64,000 nucleotides of DNA from JAWXUC01 sp044432975 (GTDB lineage: Bacteria; Pseudomonadota; Alphaproteobacteria; RF32; CAG-239): the NCBI GenBank assembly GCA_044432975.1, contig JAWXUC010000002.1, positions 1-64,000 of the forward strand, in the 5' to 3' direction. The notes beneath the pieces were generated by a model. That model was given only the letters and a program-made list of their open reading frames with translations, was not told where the DNA came from and did no database searches. The position numbers and the translations under genes are program-made. This document shows positions 26,787 to 34,830 of this stretch, piece after piece (the stretch's first letter is position 1; each line of letters opens with the position of its first letter).

Positions 26787-29000
26787 ATGGCAATAAAAGA
26801 GAATATTTATAACGTAATAAAAAAATATGCCGATTTTATAATAGAAAATTCATCATCAGCAGAAATGACTGATGAAAACTTTTTTCAGTTTTTGTCAACT
26901 CAAAAAAAAGCATTAAATTACCTTAATAAAAAAGGTGTTGATATTGAAGCTTTTCAAAAATATTGCCAAAAAGGTATTGCAAAATCAAGAAAATACAATC
27001 AAGAAATTTGGGCTGATGAAATATCTTTTAATGATACTTCTGACATGTCTGGTTTTTTAGGATCTGTTTTAAGCAAATCTGGTTATCAAGCAGGATATAA
27101 CGAATTTATAGATGAAATGGTTGTTGCAATAAATGCCTCTGCAGTAGGCAACAATAATTCAGGATTATTTGATTTTGCAGATAAAGAAGAGTTAGATAAA
27201 ATTATTGAAATGGGTTTTGATATATCTAAATTTTCCTTAGATAAAGCACAAGATACTGTAGATTATGCAAACTATGAATATCAAGAAAGAGGTTATGAAC
27301 TACTTATTACTATCCCTGATTTATATAATAAGATAAAAGATTATGACGTTCATGCAAAAAAACAAGAAAACCAACCAATAATCGTTGGCTTTGAAGAAGA
27401 GCTAGAAAAAGTTTACAAGTTGTTTAATAAATTAGATAGTGCATTAATAAATGTTTCAGGAGATTTTGGTGTTGGCAAAAGTTCTTTTGTAAAAAAAATA
27501 AAAAACAACCTAAAAAAACAAAAAAAATCATGCTTATTTTCTGAAGCAAATATTAGTATTCCTGAGTTTGACGCTTTTCTAGCAGAGGTGAAAAATAATG
27601 ATAGGGTTGCTATCATTGATGATTTTGATGAGTTACCTGTTCAGCATAAAGCAATTTTTTATCAATATGTAAATGAAATAAAATCAGTAGTTGTAACAGA
27701 TAAAAAACTTATTGGATCAGATGTTTTTATAGATATGAAAACTCCTTCAACAGAAGAAACCTTAAAAATACTCTCAACAAACAAAACAAGATATGAAAAT
27801 CATCATAAATTAACCATAGATGATGATGTATTAAAAGATTGTATAGAGCTTTCAAATAAACACTTAAAAAATTTAAATCAACCATTAGGTGCTTTTACTC
27901 TTTTAGACACTTCCTGCGCATTTGTCAAAGATGAAGAATATTTAAATACTTCTCATCTTCAAACAGCCTTAAACACAGTTTACGAAATACCTAATCAAAC
28001 CATTTTTGATACATACTCACAAAAGATAATGCATTTACCAGATATTTTATCAGAAGAAATTTTAGGACAAACAGATGCGTTTAATACTATAAGAAAACAT
28101 TTAACACAGCAAATTATTTTCCCAAGATCTGGCAAACCCAAAGCAAGTTTTATCTTTGCAGGTTCTTCAGGTGTCGGAAAAACACAAACTGCAAAAAACT
28201 TGGCAAAAACTTTGGGTTTAAAATATCTTCAATATGACATGGGTGAATATTCTCAAGAAATGGATGTAAACAAATTTTTAGGCTCTGCCGCAGGCTATGT
28301 TGGTTATGATGAAGGCGGAAAATTAGTTAATGATGTTTCAGCAAACCCAAACAGCTTAATTGTATTTGATGAGATAGAAAAAGCAAACCCCAAAGTAGTA
28401 CGAGGTTTATTGTCAGCATTAGAAGAAGCAAGATTGCAATCAGGAAACGGAAAAACAGCATCTTTTGAAGATACAATAATCATCTTAACCACCAATTCAG
28501 GTTTTAGTTCTCAAGAAATCAGAAAACCTGTTGGATATGGCACAAATTCACAAGCCACACAAAAAATATCATCAGTTCAAATCTCAGATAAATTAAGCAA
28601 AGATTTTCCATCTGAGTTTTTATCAAGAGTTAATGCTAAAATAGCATTCCAACCTTTGAGCACAGATGTTTCAAAAGAAATTATAAAACTAAATCTTAAT
28701 AAATATAAAAAGATAGCAAAAAAGAACCAAGATATAGATTTAGATTTTACTCCACAAGTTACAGATGTTGTGTTAAGAGAGGCATTTTCTCAACAACAAG
28801 GTGCTAGAAATATAGAAAACTACATTAGAGAACACATTTTATCTGATTATTCAACAAAGTTTTTAAATAAAGAACTTAAAAGCGGCGATAAAGTAGTAGT
28901 TACTTATAATAGTCAATCAAAAGAATTTGTTAGTAGAAAAGCACCAAAACAAGATGGTTTAGTAGTGGTTGCTCAAAGAAAAGTAGTTACTCAACGTTAA
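26787..29000 (+). CDS. Divergent Clp/Hsp100-type AAA+ ATPase
   Basis: A 737-residue protein with two ATPase modules. The N-terminal 190 residues are not a recognisable Clp N-domain. Module 1 is short and degenerate: GDFGVGKSS (about 224) and IIDDFDEL, but no clear arginine-finger region. Module 2 is ClpA-like: GSSGVGKTQ (about 457), IVFDEIEKAN (about 524), LTTNSG, and FLSRVNAKIAF with a probable Arg finger (about 611). Between the last two lies KPVGYG, at the position where ClpA carries its ClpP-docking IGL loop. It may therefore unfold proteins for ClpP (inference). It could also be a stand-alone disaggregase. Confidence 0.75.
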   Translation: MAIKENIYNVIKKYADFIIENSSSAEMTDENFFQFLSTQKKALNYLNKKGVDIEAFQKYCQKGIAKSRKYNQEIWADEISFNDTSDMSGFLGSVLSKSGYQAGYNEFIDEMVVAINASAVGNNNSGLFDFADKEELDKIIEMGFDISKFSLDKAQDTVDYANYEYQERGYELLITIPDLYNKIKDYDVHAKKQENQPIIVGFEEELEKVYKLFNKLDSALINVSGDFGVGKSSFVKKIKNNLKKQKKSCLFSEANISIPEFDAFLAEVKNNDRVAIIDDFDELPVQHKAIFYQYVNEIKSVVVTDKKLIGSDVFIDMKTPSTEETLKILSTNKTRYENHHKLTIDDDVLKDCIELSNKHLKNLNQPLGAFTLLDTSCAFVKDEEYLNTSHLQTALNTVYEIPNQTIFDTYSQKIMHLPDILSEEILGQTDAFNTIRKHLTQQIIFPRSGKPKASFIFAGSSGVGKTQTAKNLAKTLGLKYLQYDMGEYSQEMDVNKFLGSAAGYVGYDEGGKLVNDVSANPNSLIVFDEIEKANPKVVRGLLSALEEARLQSGNGKTASFEDTIIILTTNSGFSSQEIRKPVGYGTNSQATQKISSVQISDKLSKDFPSEFLSRVNAKIAFQPLSTDVSKEIIKLNLNKYKKIAKKNQDIDLDFTPQVTDVVLREAFSQQQGARNIENYIREHILSDYSTKFLNKELKSGDKVVVTYNSQSKEFVSRKAPKQDGLVVVAQRKVVTQR

Positions 29001-29556
29001 TAGATTTTAATTTTTGTTTTTGATAATTATTCATAGACTTATAAACTAAAACAGCGCTTTTCTTAGCATTTTCAACCCCTAAATTATATGCTTTTTTATA
29101 CAACATAAAAGATTCTATTAAATCTTGCTCAACTCCGATTCCTTTTGCATTCATAAAAGCCAAAAGTTCTGTTGCTTGAGGGTCTTTTCTTTTAATCCTG
29201 TTATTTATAATCTCAATTTCAAAAGGGGTAACTTTATCTTGCTGAATTGCTAAAATAACCGCTTGCCATTTTAATTCTTCAGCTTTTTGTTGCGCAGTTC
29301 TTTTTGCTATTTTATTTTCAAAAAATATAACATTTTCATTATTTTCAGATTCTTCTGGAGTTATATTTTCAACATTTTCAATATCTTTCAAAAAGTTGGG
29401 AGCTTCTCTGTTTTTTACAAACAAAGGAAGATAGTCTTCATTATCAGCTTTTACAATTTCACGATAAATTTCATCAAGATTAGTGGTTTCACCAAAACAA
29501 ATATTTGGTAAAAAAGCAAAAAAAGATAAAATAAATATTAAATTTTGAATTTTCAT
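28987..29556 (-). CDS. Secreted Sel1-repeat-like protein
   Basis: A 189-residue protein with a signal peptide (hydrophobic core ending near ICFGE), an acidic middle, and a C-terminal pair of helices matching a Sel1/TPR-like unit: LLAFMNAKGIGVEQDLIESFMLYKKA cut into two helices around GIGVEQD. Sel1 proteins are scaffolds, often in the periplasm, and the partner is unknown. It is convergent with the Clp-like gene and their ends overlap by 14 bases. No clear ribosome site is seen. Confidence 0.65.
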   Translation of the reverse strand: MKIQNLIFILSFFAFLPNICFGETTNLDEIYREIVKADNEDYLPLFVKNREAPNFLKDIENVENITPEESENNENVIFFENKIAKRTAQQKAEELKWQAVILAIQQDKVTPFEIEIINNRIKRKDPQATELLAFMNAKGIGVEQDLIESFMLYKKAYNLGVENAKKSAVLVYKSMNNYQKQKLKSINVE

Positions 29557-29628
29557 ATTGTCATAATAAATAAATATTGTTAATAATAAAGCATTAAATT
29601 AATTTTATATACAAGTTGAGGATAAATA

Positions 29629-30513
29629 ATGATATATGAAAGCATAACAGAAATGGTTGGCAACACTCCAATGTTAAGATTAAAAAAGATAGAAGAGTTA
29701 TATAATACAAACGCCAAAATATATGCAAAACTAGAGTTTTACAATCCGTTGTTTTCAGTAAAAGATAGAGCTGCATTATTTATGATAGAAAATGCCAATC
29801 CAACCGCAGATACTGTTTTTGTAGAAGCAACCAGTGGCAATACAGGCGTTTCATTATCTTCTTTTTGCGCTGCTAAAGGATATAAATTGATTATAACCAT
29901 GCCAGAATCAATGAGTGCAGAACGTATAAAGCTAATGCGCCATTTTGGAACAGAGGTAATTTTAACTCCAGCCTCAGAAGGTATGCAAGGCTCTGTTGAT
30001 AAGGCTTTAGAAATTGTAGAAAGCAACCCTAACGCAGTATATATTAATCAATTTAACAATGAAGAAAATCCCAAAGCTCATATCTTTACTACTGCCGTAG
30101 AAATCTTAGACGATATGGATGGTAATATAGATGCTTTAGTTTTAGGTGTTGGTACCGCAGGAACTTTAAGCGGAATTTCTCAAACATTAAAATCTGTAAA
30201 CAAAAATCTAAAGGTGGTAGGGGTTCTGCCAGAAAGTCAACCTCACAAAATTATGGGAATAGGCGCAAATTTCAAGCCTCCATTTTTTGAAGAAGATTTA
30301 ATTGATGAACAGTTTTTATGTTCAGATGAAAAAGCTATAGAAATGGCAAAAGTAGCCGCAAAATTAGAGGGGCTTCCAATAGGCATTTCATCAGGCGCAG
30401 CATTAGCAGGAGTCGTTGAGCAAGCTCAAAGAGAAGATATGAAAGATAAAAACATTGTAACTTTATTTGCTTCTTCAGCAGAAAGATATTTATCTACAGG
30501 AGTTTTTGACTAA
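29629..30513 (+). CDS. Cysteine synthase (PLP-dependent)
   Basis: A 294-residue fold-type II PLP enzyme that makes cysteine from O-acetylserine and sulfide. It has VGNTPMLRL at the start, PLP lysine in SVKDRAA (about 45), EATSGNTGVSL, GVGTAGTLSG binding the phosphate, and GISSGAAL near the end. It is slightly shorter than CysK of E. coli, and CysK and CysM cannot be told apart safely. Its stop overlaps the lptG ATG (TAATG). Confidence 0.88.
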   Translation: MIYESITEMVGNTPMLRLKKIEELYNTNAKIYAKLEFYNPLFSVKDRAALFMIENANPTADTVFVEATSGNTGVSLSSFCAAKGYKLIITMPESMSAERIKLMRHFGTEVILTPASEGMQGSVDKALEIVESNPNAVYINQFNNEENPKAHIFTTAVEILDDMDGNIDALVLGVGTAGTLSGISQTLKSVNKNLKVVGVLPESQPHKIMGIGANFKPPFFEEDLIDEQFLCSDEKAIEMAKVAAKLEGLPIGISSGAALAGVVEQAQREDMKDKNIVTLFASSAERYLSTGVFD

Positions 30514-31619
30514 TGGGTTATAACACAATATTAGGAAGATATCTGTCATTAAACTTTCTAAAGTCATTTATAATGATTTTAGCAATAGTGGCAGGCATTG
30601 TATTTTTGTTTGATATGATAGAGATTGTAAGACGTTATGGAGATAACGAGCTTGCCGATGGTCTAACATTGTTAAAATTAGGATTATCTCGATTACCCCA
30701 AACATTTAATATGATATTTCCTTTTGTGATGTTAATCGCTGCCCAAGTTAGTTTTTATAAATTATCTAAAACTAATGAATATGTGGTTATTAGAACAGCA
30801 GGCGCTGATTTATGGCAGTTCTTAAAACCTGTTTTATATACAACATTTATTATAGGGTTGTTCAATATAATGTTATTAAACCCTATGCTTTCAAAAATGT
30901 ATGAACTCCACGAAATAATTTCTTATAGATTAGATGTAAAAAATCCCAATGCTTTTGTTTTTTCAGATAAAGGCTTATGGATAAAAGAAGGCGAAAACGG
31001 AAAATCTGTTATTTTAAATGCAAAAAATATCCGTCAAGAAACCGAGAATGAGCTTCTTTTGCGCAATGTCTTAATATTAGAATTAAAAGACAATAAAACC
31101 TTATCAAAAAGAATAGAAGCCTTTGCAGGTGTTCTTTCAGAAGGATTTATAGACCTTAAAGATGTAAAAATTTATAAAACAGGACAACCAATACAAAAAC
31201 TAGGTAATTTAGAATATAAAACAACCTTAGATATAACCAGAGTAAAAGAAAGCTTTATAGATCCAGATGCAATTTCTTTTTGGCAATTACCACCAATGAT
31301 ATCTTTTTATCAAAAAGCAGGGTTTTCGGCTTCAACTTATTTAATTAAATTTTTATCATTATTAGCACTACCGTTTTTATTGTGTTCTTTAGTGTTGTTA
31401 GCTGCGATATTTTCATTACAAACAACCCATAGAAAAGGTACAGTGATGTATTTGGTTGTATCAGGTTTATCTACAGGCTTTTTAATTTATTTCTTATCTC
31501 AGTTAATATATGCCTTTGGTGCAAGTAACATATTTCCACCTGCATTAGCTGCATTTTCACCTGCAGTAATAGTTGGTTTAATTTCAACAACTGTTTTATT
31601 GCAAATGGAGGAAAAATGA
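30513..31619 (+). CDS. lptG: LPS export permease LptG-type
   Basis: A 368-residue inner-membrane subunit of the LptB2FG transporter that extracts lipopolysaccharide. There are three N-terminal transmembrane helices (YLSLNFLKSFIMIL...; FPFVMLIAAQ; VLYTTFIIGL), a periplasmic beta-jellyroll (about 125-260), then three C-terminal helices. The start YNTILGRYLSLNFL favours LptG over LptF, although the two are homologous. lptF is not adjacent here. Its ATG overlaps the cysteine synthase stop, and its end overlaps trmL by four bases (ATGA). Confidence 0.85.
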   Translation: MGYNTILGRYLSLNFLKSFIMILAIVAGIVFLFDMIEIVRRYGDNELADGLTLLKLGLSRLPQTFNMIFPFVMLIAAQVSFYKLSKTNEYVVIRTAGADLWQFLKPVLYTTFIIGLFNIMLLNPMLSKMYELHEIISYRLDVKNPNAFVFSDKGLWIKEGENGKSVILNAKNIRQETENELLLRNVLILELKDNKTLSKRIEAFAGVLSEGFIDLKDVKIYKTGQPIQKLGNLEYKTTLDITRVKESFIDPDAISFWQLPPMISFYQKAGFSASTYLIKFLSLLALPFLLCSLVLLAAIFSLQTTHRKGTVMYLVVSGLSTGFLIYFLSQLIYAFGASNIFPPALAAFSPAVIVGLISTTVLLQMEEK

Positions 31620-32077
31620 GAATAGCCTTTTTTCAACCAGACATAGCTCAAAACGCAGGAACAATTATAAGATTAGGAGCTTGCGTAAATATAGGTGTTG
31701 ATATCATAGAACCTTGTGGTTTTATGTTTAATGAAAAAGCCTTAAAAAGAGCAGGGATGGACTATATAGAACAGTGCGATTATAAAAAACACATCTCATG
31801 GGATGCTTTTTTAGAGCATAAAGAAGCAAACCCAGAAGAATATGGCAGAATTATTTTATTAACCACAAAAGCCAGCGTAAACTATACCAAATTTGAATTT
31901 AAAGAAAATGACGTATTGTTATTAGGCCGAGAATCAAAAGGCGTACCACAAGAAGTTCATGATATTGTAGACGGTAGAGTAATTATTCCAATGACAGAAC
32001 ACGCCAGATCATTAAACGTTGCCATAAGCGGCGCCATGGTCCTAAGCGAAGCCCTAAGACAAATAAACCAAATATAA
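31616..32077 (+). CDS. trmL: tRNA (cytidine/uridine-34 2'-O)-methyltransferase
   Basis: A 153-residue SPOUT methyltransferase of the minimal TrmL type. It methylates the ribose of the wobble base in tRNA-Leu isoacceptors. Motifs: FQPDIAQNAGTIIRL at the start, LLGRESKGVP (about 102) and the knot end MTEHARSLNVAISGA. Length is typical. It overlaps lptG by ATGA, and the operon ends in dispersed palindromes. Confidence 0.93.
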   Translation: MRIAFFQPDIAQNAGTIIRLGACVNIGVDIIEPCGFMFNEKALKRAGMDYIEQCDYKKHISWDAFLEHKEANPEEYGRIILLTTKASVNYTKFEFKENDVLLLGRESKGVPQEVHDIVDGRVIIPMTEHARSLNVAISGAMVLSEALRQINQI

Positions 32078-32081
32078 CCCC

Positions 32082-32150
32082 GTAGGGGACGGGTCTGCCG
32101 TCTCTAAAAAAAATATCAACACCTGTAGGGGACGCATTGCATGCGTCCCT
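32082..32150. repeat. Two TGTAGGG-type palindromes (copies B and C)
   Basis: Copy B (32082-32105) nearly repeats copy A, with one stem base changed (GTCTC). Copy C (32124-32150) has the same TGTAGGGG head but a different stem, ACGCAT/ATGCGT. They lie directly after trmL. Confidence 0.7.
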
Positions 32151-32164
32151 CAGCATCAAGGCAT

Positions 32165-32192
32165 AAAAAAAAAGCCACCTAAAAAGGTAGCA
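32165..32192 (-). terminator. Terminator of the 32202 gene
   Basis: Minus-strand hairpin GCTACCT/AGGTGGC followed by a long T run. Confidence 0.7.
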
Positions 32193-32201
32193 AAACAGAA
32201 A

Positions 32202-32522
32202 TTACTCTTTTAAAAACAATCCTAACCTGTGCAAAGCATAACCAATGTCATGAACATAAAATATTGCATGAGGCACATATTGAACCATGTTAGAAAATGC
32301 AGGATTACACATTCCCTTTTGAGCAATGAAAATTGAAGACAAAGCCCATGGCGCACCGCTGGTATTATTGTCTATAACAACAATCTTATCCCAAAAAACC
32401 GTGTCATTAACATTCAAAATTCCAGAGATGTTCATTAAAAAATTAGGGTTAAATGCTTCTTGATATCCATCGAGCAAATTGTTTTCTTCTAAAAAGTTTT
32501 TCACTTCATAAAGTTTCTTCAT
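32202..32522 (-). CDS. Orphan small protein (paralog of 32762 gene)
   Basis: A 106-residue soluble protein I cannot assign. The C-terminal 30 residues (HAIFYVHDIGYALHRLGLFL) match the end of the next gene (SVVIYVIDIGRAMHELGLFF), and both have a preceding FIAQK/FLVQE strand, so they are paralogs. The predicted minus promoter is TTGACC-N17-TATTAA. There is no Shine-Dalgarno site; instead the leader contains TTAATCTTATAAAA 11 bases before the ATG, an element repeated before the 32762 gene. The start is supported by this leader match. Confidence 0.55.
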   Translation of the reverse strand: MKKLYEVKNFLEENNLLDGYQEAFNPNFLMNISGILNVNDTVFWDKIVVIDNNTSGAPWALSSIFIAQKGMCNPAFSNMVQYVPHAIFYVHDIGYALHRLGLFLKE

Positions 32523-32613
32523 AATTGTTTGTATTTTATAAGATTAAAAATTTTGATTGAGCAAACTTAATAAAAGATATTTCTCAAAAGGTCAAGCATA
32601 AAATCACCCCCTC

Positions 32614-32679
32614 TGTAGGGGACGCATTGTATGCATCCCAAAAGATATCCTTGTATGGACGCCACTCTGGGTGTCCATA
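32614..32679. repeat. Two dispersed palindromes (copies D and E)
   Basis: Copy D (32614-32639) has the TGTAGGGG head and ACGCAT/ATGCAT stem. Copy E (32652-32679) is a variant, TGTATGGACGCC...GGGTGTCCATA, with its own matching stem. Confidence 0.65.
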
Positions 32680-32701
32680 AAAAAACAAATTTATACAATA
32701 T

Positions 32702-32739
32702 AAAAAAGCCCCCACAGAAAAACTGTGAGGGGTAAAAAG
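32702..32739 (-). terminator. Terminator of the 32762 gene
   Basis: Minus-strand hairpin CCCCTCACAGT/CTGTGGGGG followed by TTTTTT. Confidence 0.75.
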
Positions 32740-32761
32740 TTAATAATTACTAGGAAAACAA

Positions 32762-33085
32762 TTATTCAAAAAAGAATAACCCTAGTTCATGCATTGCACG
32801 TCCAATATCTATTACATAAATAACAACAGACGGAACACCCTTTAGTGCTTTGTGATACTCCTCTGATATTGTCCACTCCTGAACTAAAAAAACAACCGCA
32901 GTTGTTCTTTCAAAAACGCTGTCCGCATAAATAGGAACTATTTTGTCGTTATGCGGATGATTATCATCACGAGCAAAATCAACAATGTTTTTATCTCTAG
33001 GAATTTCTGACATTACGTTTATTTCGCAAGCAGCAAAAAGTTTTTTTTCTTTTAGACGATCAATGCAAGGCATTAGATTTTTCAT
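32762..33085 (-). CDS. Orphan small protein (paralog of 32202 gene)
   Basis: A 107-residue soluble protein of unknown function, sharing the C-terminal IYVIDIGRAMHELGLFF-type ending and overall size with its neighbour. I chose the ATG at 33085 rather than 33091: the leader element TTAACCTTATAAAA then lies 10 bases upstream, as in the paralog, and both coding regions begin MK. The minus promoter TTGACA-N16-TATATT is clear. Each gene has its own promoter and terminator, so they are separately transcribed duplicates. Confidence 0.55.
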   Translation of the reverse strand: MKNLMPCIDRLKEKKLFAACEINVMSEIPRDKNIVDFARDDNHPHNDKIVPIYADSVFERTTAVVFLVQEWTISEEYHKALKGVPSVVIYVIDIGRAMHELGLFFFE

Positions 33086-33225
33086 AAGCATTTATTTTTA
33101 TAAGGTTAATTATTTGATTTGCTTACTAATATACACTTTTTGTAAATTTTGTCAATAAAAAAATAAAAAAAATTAAAAAAAAGACTTGCCAAACAAATTT
33201 TTTATTATATAAATGTCTCTGTGAT

Positions 33226-33300
33226 TGGGCTGTCGCCAAGTGGTAAGGCACCGGTTTTTGGTATCGGCATTCGTTGGTTCGAATCCAGCCAGCCCAGCCA
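33226..33300 (+). tRNA. tRNA-Gln (anticodon TTG)
   Basis: A 75-base cloverleaf including an encoded CCA. The acceptor TGGGCTG pairs with CAGCCCA. The anticodon stem CCGGT/ATCGG has loop TTTTGGT (anticodon TTG). The T arm is TTGG-TTCGAAT-CCAG. The discriminator base is G. Confidence 0.95.
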
Positions 33301-33304
33301 AAAT

Positions 33305-33334
33305 AAAAAACGTTCCTTTTGGGAGCGTTTTTTT
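33305..33334 (+). terminator. Terminator of tRNA-Gln
   Basis: Hairpin AAAACGTTCC/GGGAGCGTTTT (one bulge) followed by TTTTTT. Confidence 0.8.
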
Positions 33335-33359
33335 GTTATATAACAAACACTTATCCGGA

Positions 33360-33409
33360 GTTCGAAAATCGCTTTTCAAAAAAGCAATTTTTTTGATAAT
33401 TTCCGAACC
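33360..33409. repeat. 50-bp hairpin element, copy 1
   Basis: It starts GTTCGAAAAT and ends CGAACC. The inner hairpin is GCTTTT-CAA-AAAAGC. Copy 2 at 35737-35786 has the same length, orientation and ends (36 of 50 bases identical by eye), and its inner stem changes in a paired way. Confidence 0.65.
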
Positions 33410-33466
33410 AATTTTTATTAAAACCTTGTTTTTGCTATATTTGCATTTTTGATGTTGGGAGTTTTT

Positions 33467-33485
33467 GTGGGTTCGAATCTAGCGA
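33467..33485 (+). other. tRNA-Gln T-arm-like remnant
   Basis: TGGGTTCGAATCTAGCGAG matches the T-arm/acceptor part of tRNA-Gln (33274-33292) at 16 of 19 positions, 193 bp downstream in the same orientation. It could be a duplicated attachment site left by an integrated element. Confidence 0.45.
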
Positions 33486-33660
33486 GGGTGTTTGATAAAT
33501 TTTAAGATAAAAATTAACAGTTTACTTTTTAATTCTTCTATGCTATTAAAGAATCAATCAAAAAATTATGAATATACTATTATGGAAAGAAAGTTAGCAA
33601 AATCTAACACCTGTAATAGTACAAAGAAAATGAATATTAATCTTTTAAAATTATTATATT

Positions 33661-34497
33661 ATGAAAAAGTTATTTAAAACATTATTTGCTTTTTTTAGCA
33701 ACAAAAAAGAAGAGCAGTTTAAAGAAGAGCAGTTTAAAGAACTAATCAATTTAGCTGTAGCGATTGGAGAAATAAAGCTTATTGAGGATTACTTAAACGT
33801 AAATAAGCTATCTACGCAAATGGAAAAAGTCTTGCTTTCTGCCATTATAAAACACAGTTTGATAATAAAAGTGTCTGAGCCTTTGTTAAAAACTTTTCAG
33901 CAATTCAAAGGATCTGAAGATGATAGCAAAAAATTAAATGAGCTTTATTTAGATAGAATAATAAAATTCTTTGATGATCGTTATTTTATGACTTATAAAT
34001 TAAATTCTTTTACAAAAAACTTGTCAATCGTTTTTTCTTTGCCGTCTAGCTTTGATGAGTTAAAAAATACTTTAATTAAAGATTTGATGAAAAATAAACT
34101 TACAGTAGAGTACTTCATTAATGACGATTTTTCAAAGTTCAATGGTTTTTATTGTTTTACACCAATGATGGAGAGGTATTTAATAAAAAGCGTTAAAGAA
34201 GAAAAAATTTCTTATGGAGTTTTATATTTTTATTTAAGCCAGATTGAAAGAGAATTTTATGTTGTTAAAAATACCATTCAGGTAGGACGCCTTCCTTTTG
34301 AAAAGAGAGAAATATCTGGGTTTGAGAGCGAGATGATTATCTTACTTTTAGATTCAGGATATACGGATTTATATAAAATAGTCCTTTTCTTAAAAGAAAG
34401 ATGTGCAATTTCACCACTACTTAAAGATAAATTGCAATCTTTTAAGGAAAATGCAGATGAAAAATTACAGGCACTATATGGCTTGTCTATTCTCTAA
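33661..34497 (+). CDS. Hypothetical protein, 278 residues
   Basis: I do not recognise this protein. It is soluble, helix-rich and basic, with a short exact internal duplication near the start (EEQFK twice). A hydrophobic N-terminus (LFKTLFAFF) could be a membrane anchor or just a helix. There is no Shine-Dalgarno site. The leader TTAATCTTTTAAAA lies 10 bases before ATGAAAAAG, the same arrangement as before the orphan genes at 32202 and 32762. The gene sits inside the segment bounded by the two 50-bp hairpin elements and has a strong terminator. Confidence 0.55.
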   Translation: MKKLFKTLFAFFSNKKEEQFKEEQFKELINLAVAIGEIKLIEDYLNVNKLSTQMEKVLLSAIIKHSLIIKVSEPLLKTFQQFKGSEDDSKKLNELYLDRIIKFFDDRYFMTYKLNSFTKNLSIVFSLPSSFDELKNTLIKDLMKNKLTVEYFINDDFSKFNGFYCFTPMMERYLIKSVKEEKISYGVLYFYLSQIEREFYVVKNTIQVGRLPFEKREISGFESEMIILLLDSGYTDLYKIVLFLKERCAISPLLKDKLQSFKENADEKLQALYGLSIL

Positions 34498-34499
34498 TT

Positions 34500-34540
34500 A
34501 AAAAAGAGTACCAGAATTAAATCTGATACTCTTTTTTTTG
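34500..34540 (+). terminator. Terminator after the 33661 gene
   Basis: Hairpin AAAAAGAGTACCAGA/TCTGATACTCTTTTT (one mismatch) with a T tail. Confidence 0.85.
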
Positions 34541-34830
34541 ACTCAGATTAAATAAGTTTGCTTTTGGTTGTAGATTGCCTACATTAAAAATCCCAGCGTG
34601 CTTGTAGCTGATTTATGACTCAATAACGACTATCTTATAAAAAAATATTCCACGAAGGAGCGAGAGCGACGACCCTGCAACTGAAATGTTGCCCCACGGG
34701 GCAGAAATCTCAAAAATCAAAAAGCGCCCTTGGGGCAGGGTTTTAAAATAAAAATACCTCAGAACATTGAAAATGCAGGAAAACAATCTGAGATTTCTGT
34801 TTATATATATACGTTAAATATAATTAAAAG
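34541..34830. other. Gene-free stretch with GC-richer hairpins
   Basis: No gene is seen. A GC-richer core (about 34650-34735) holds GCCCCACGGGGC, a self-complementary hairpin, and GCGCCCTTGGGGC. CTCAGA...TCTGAG (about 34757-34790) forms another stem on the minus-strand 3' side of the NYN gene. It may be a 3' UTR structure or repeat-derived. Confidence 0.35.

Noticed and set aside
33492..33677. 61-residue plus-strand ORF before the 33661 gene
   Set aside because: No ribosome site, AT-driven composition, overlaps the start of the better-supported gene and its leader.
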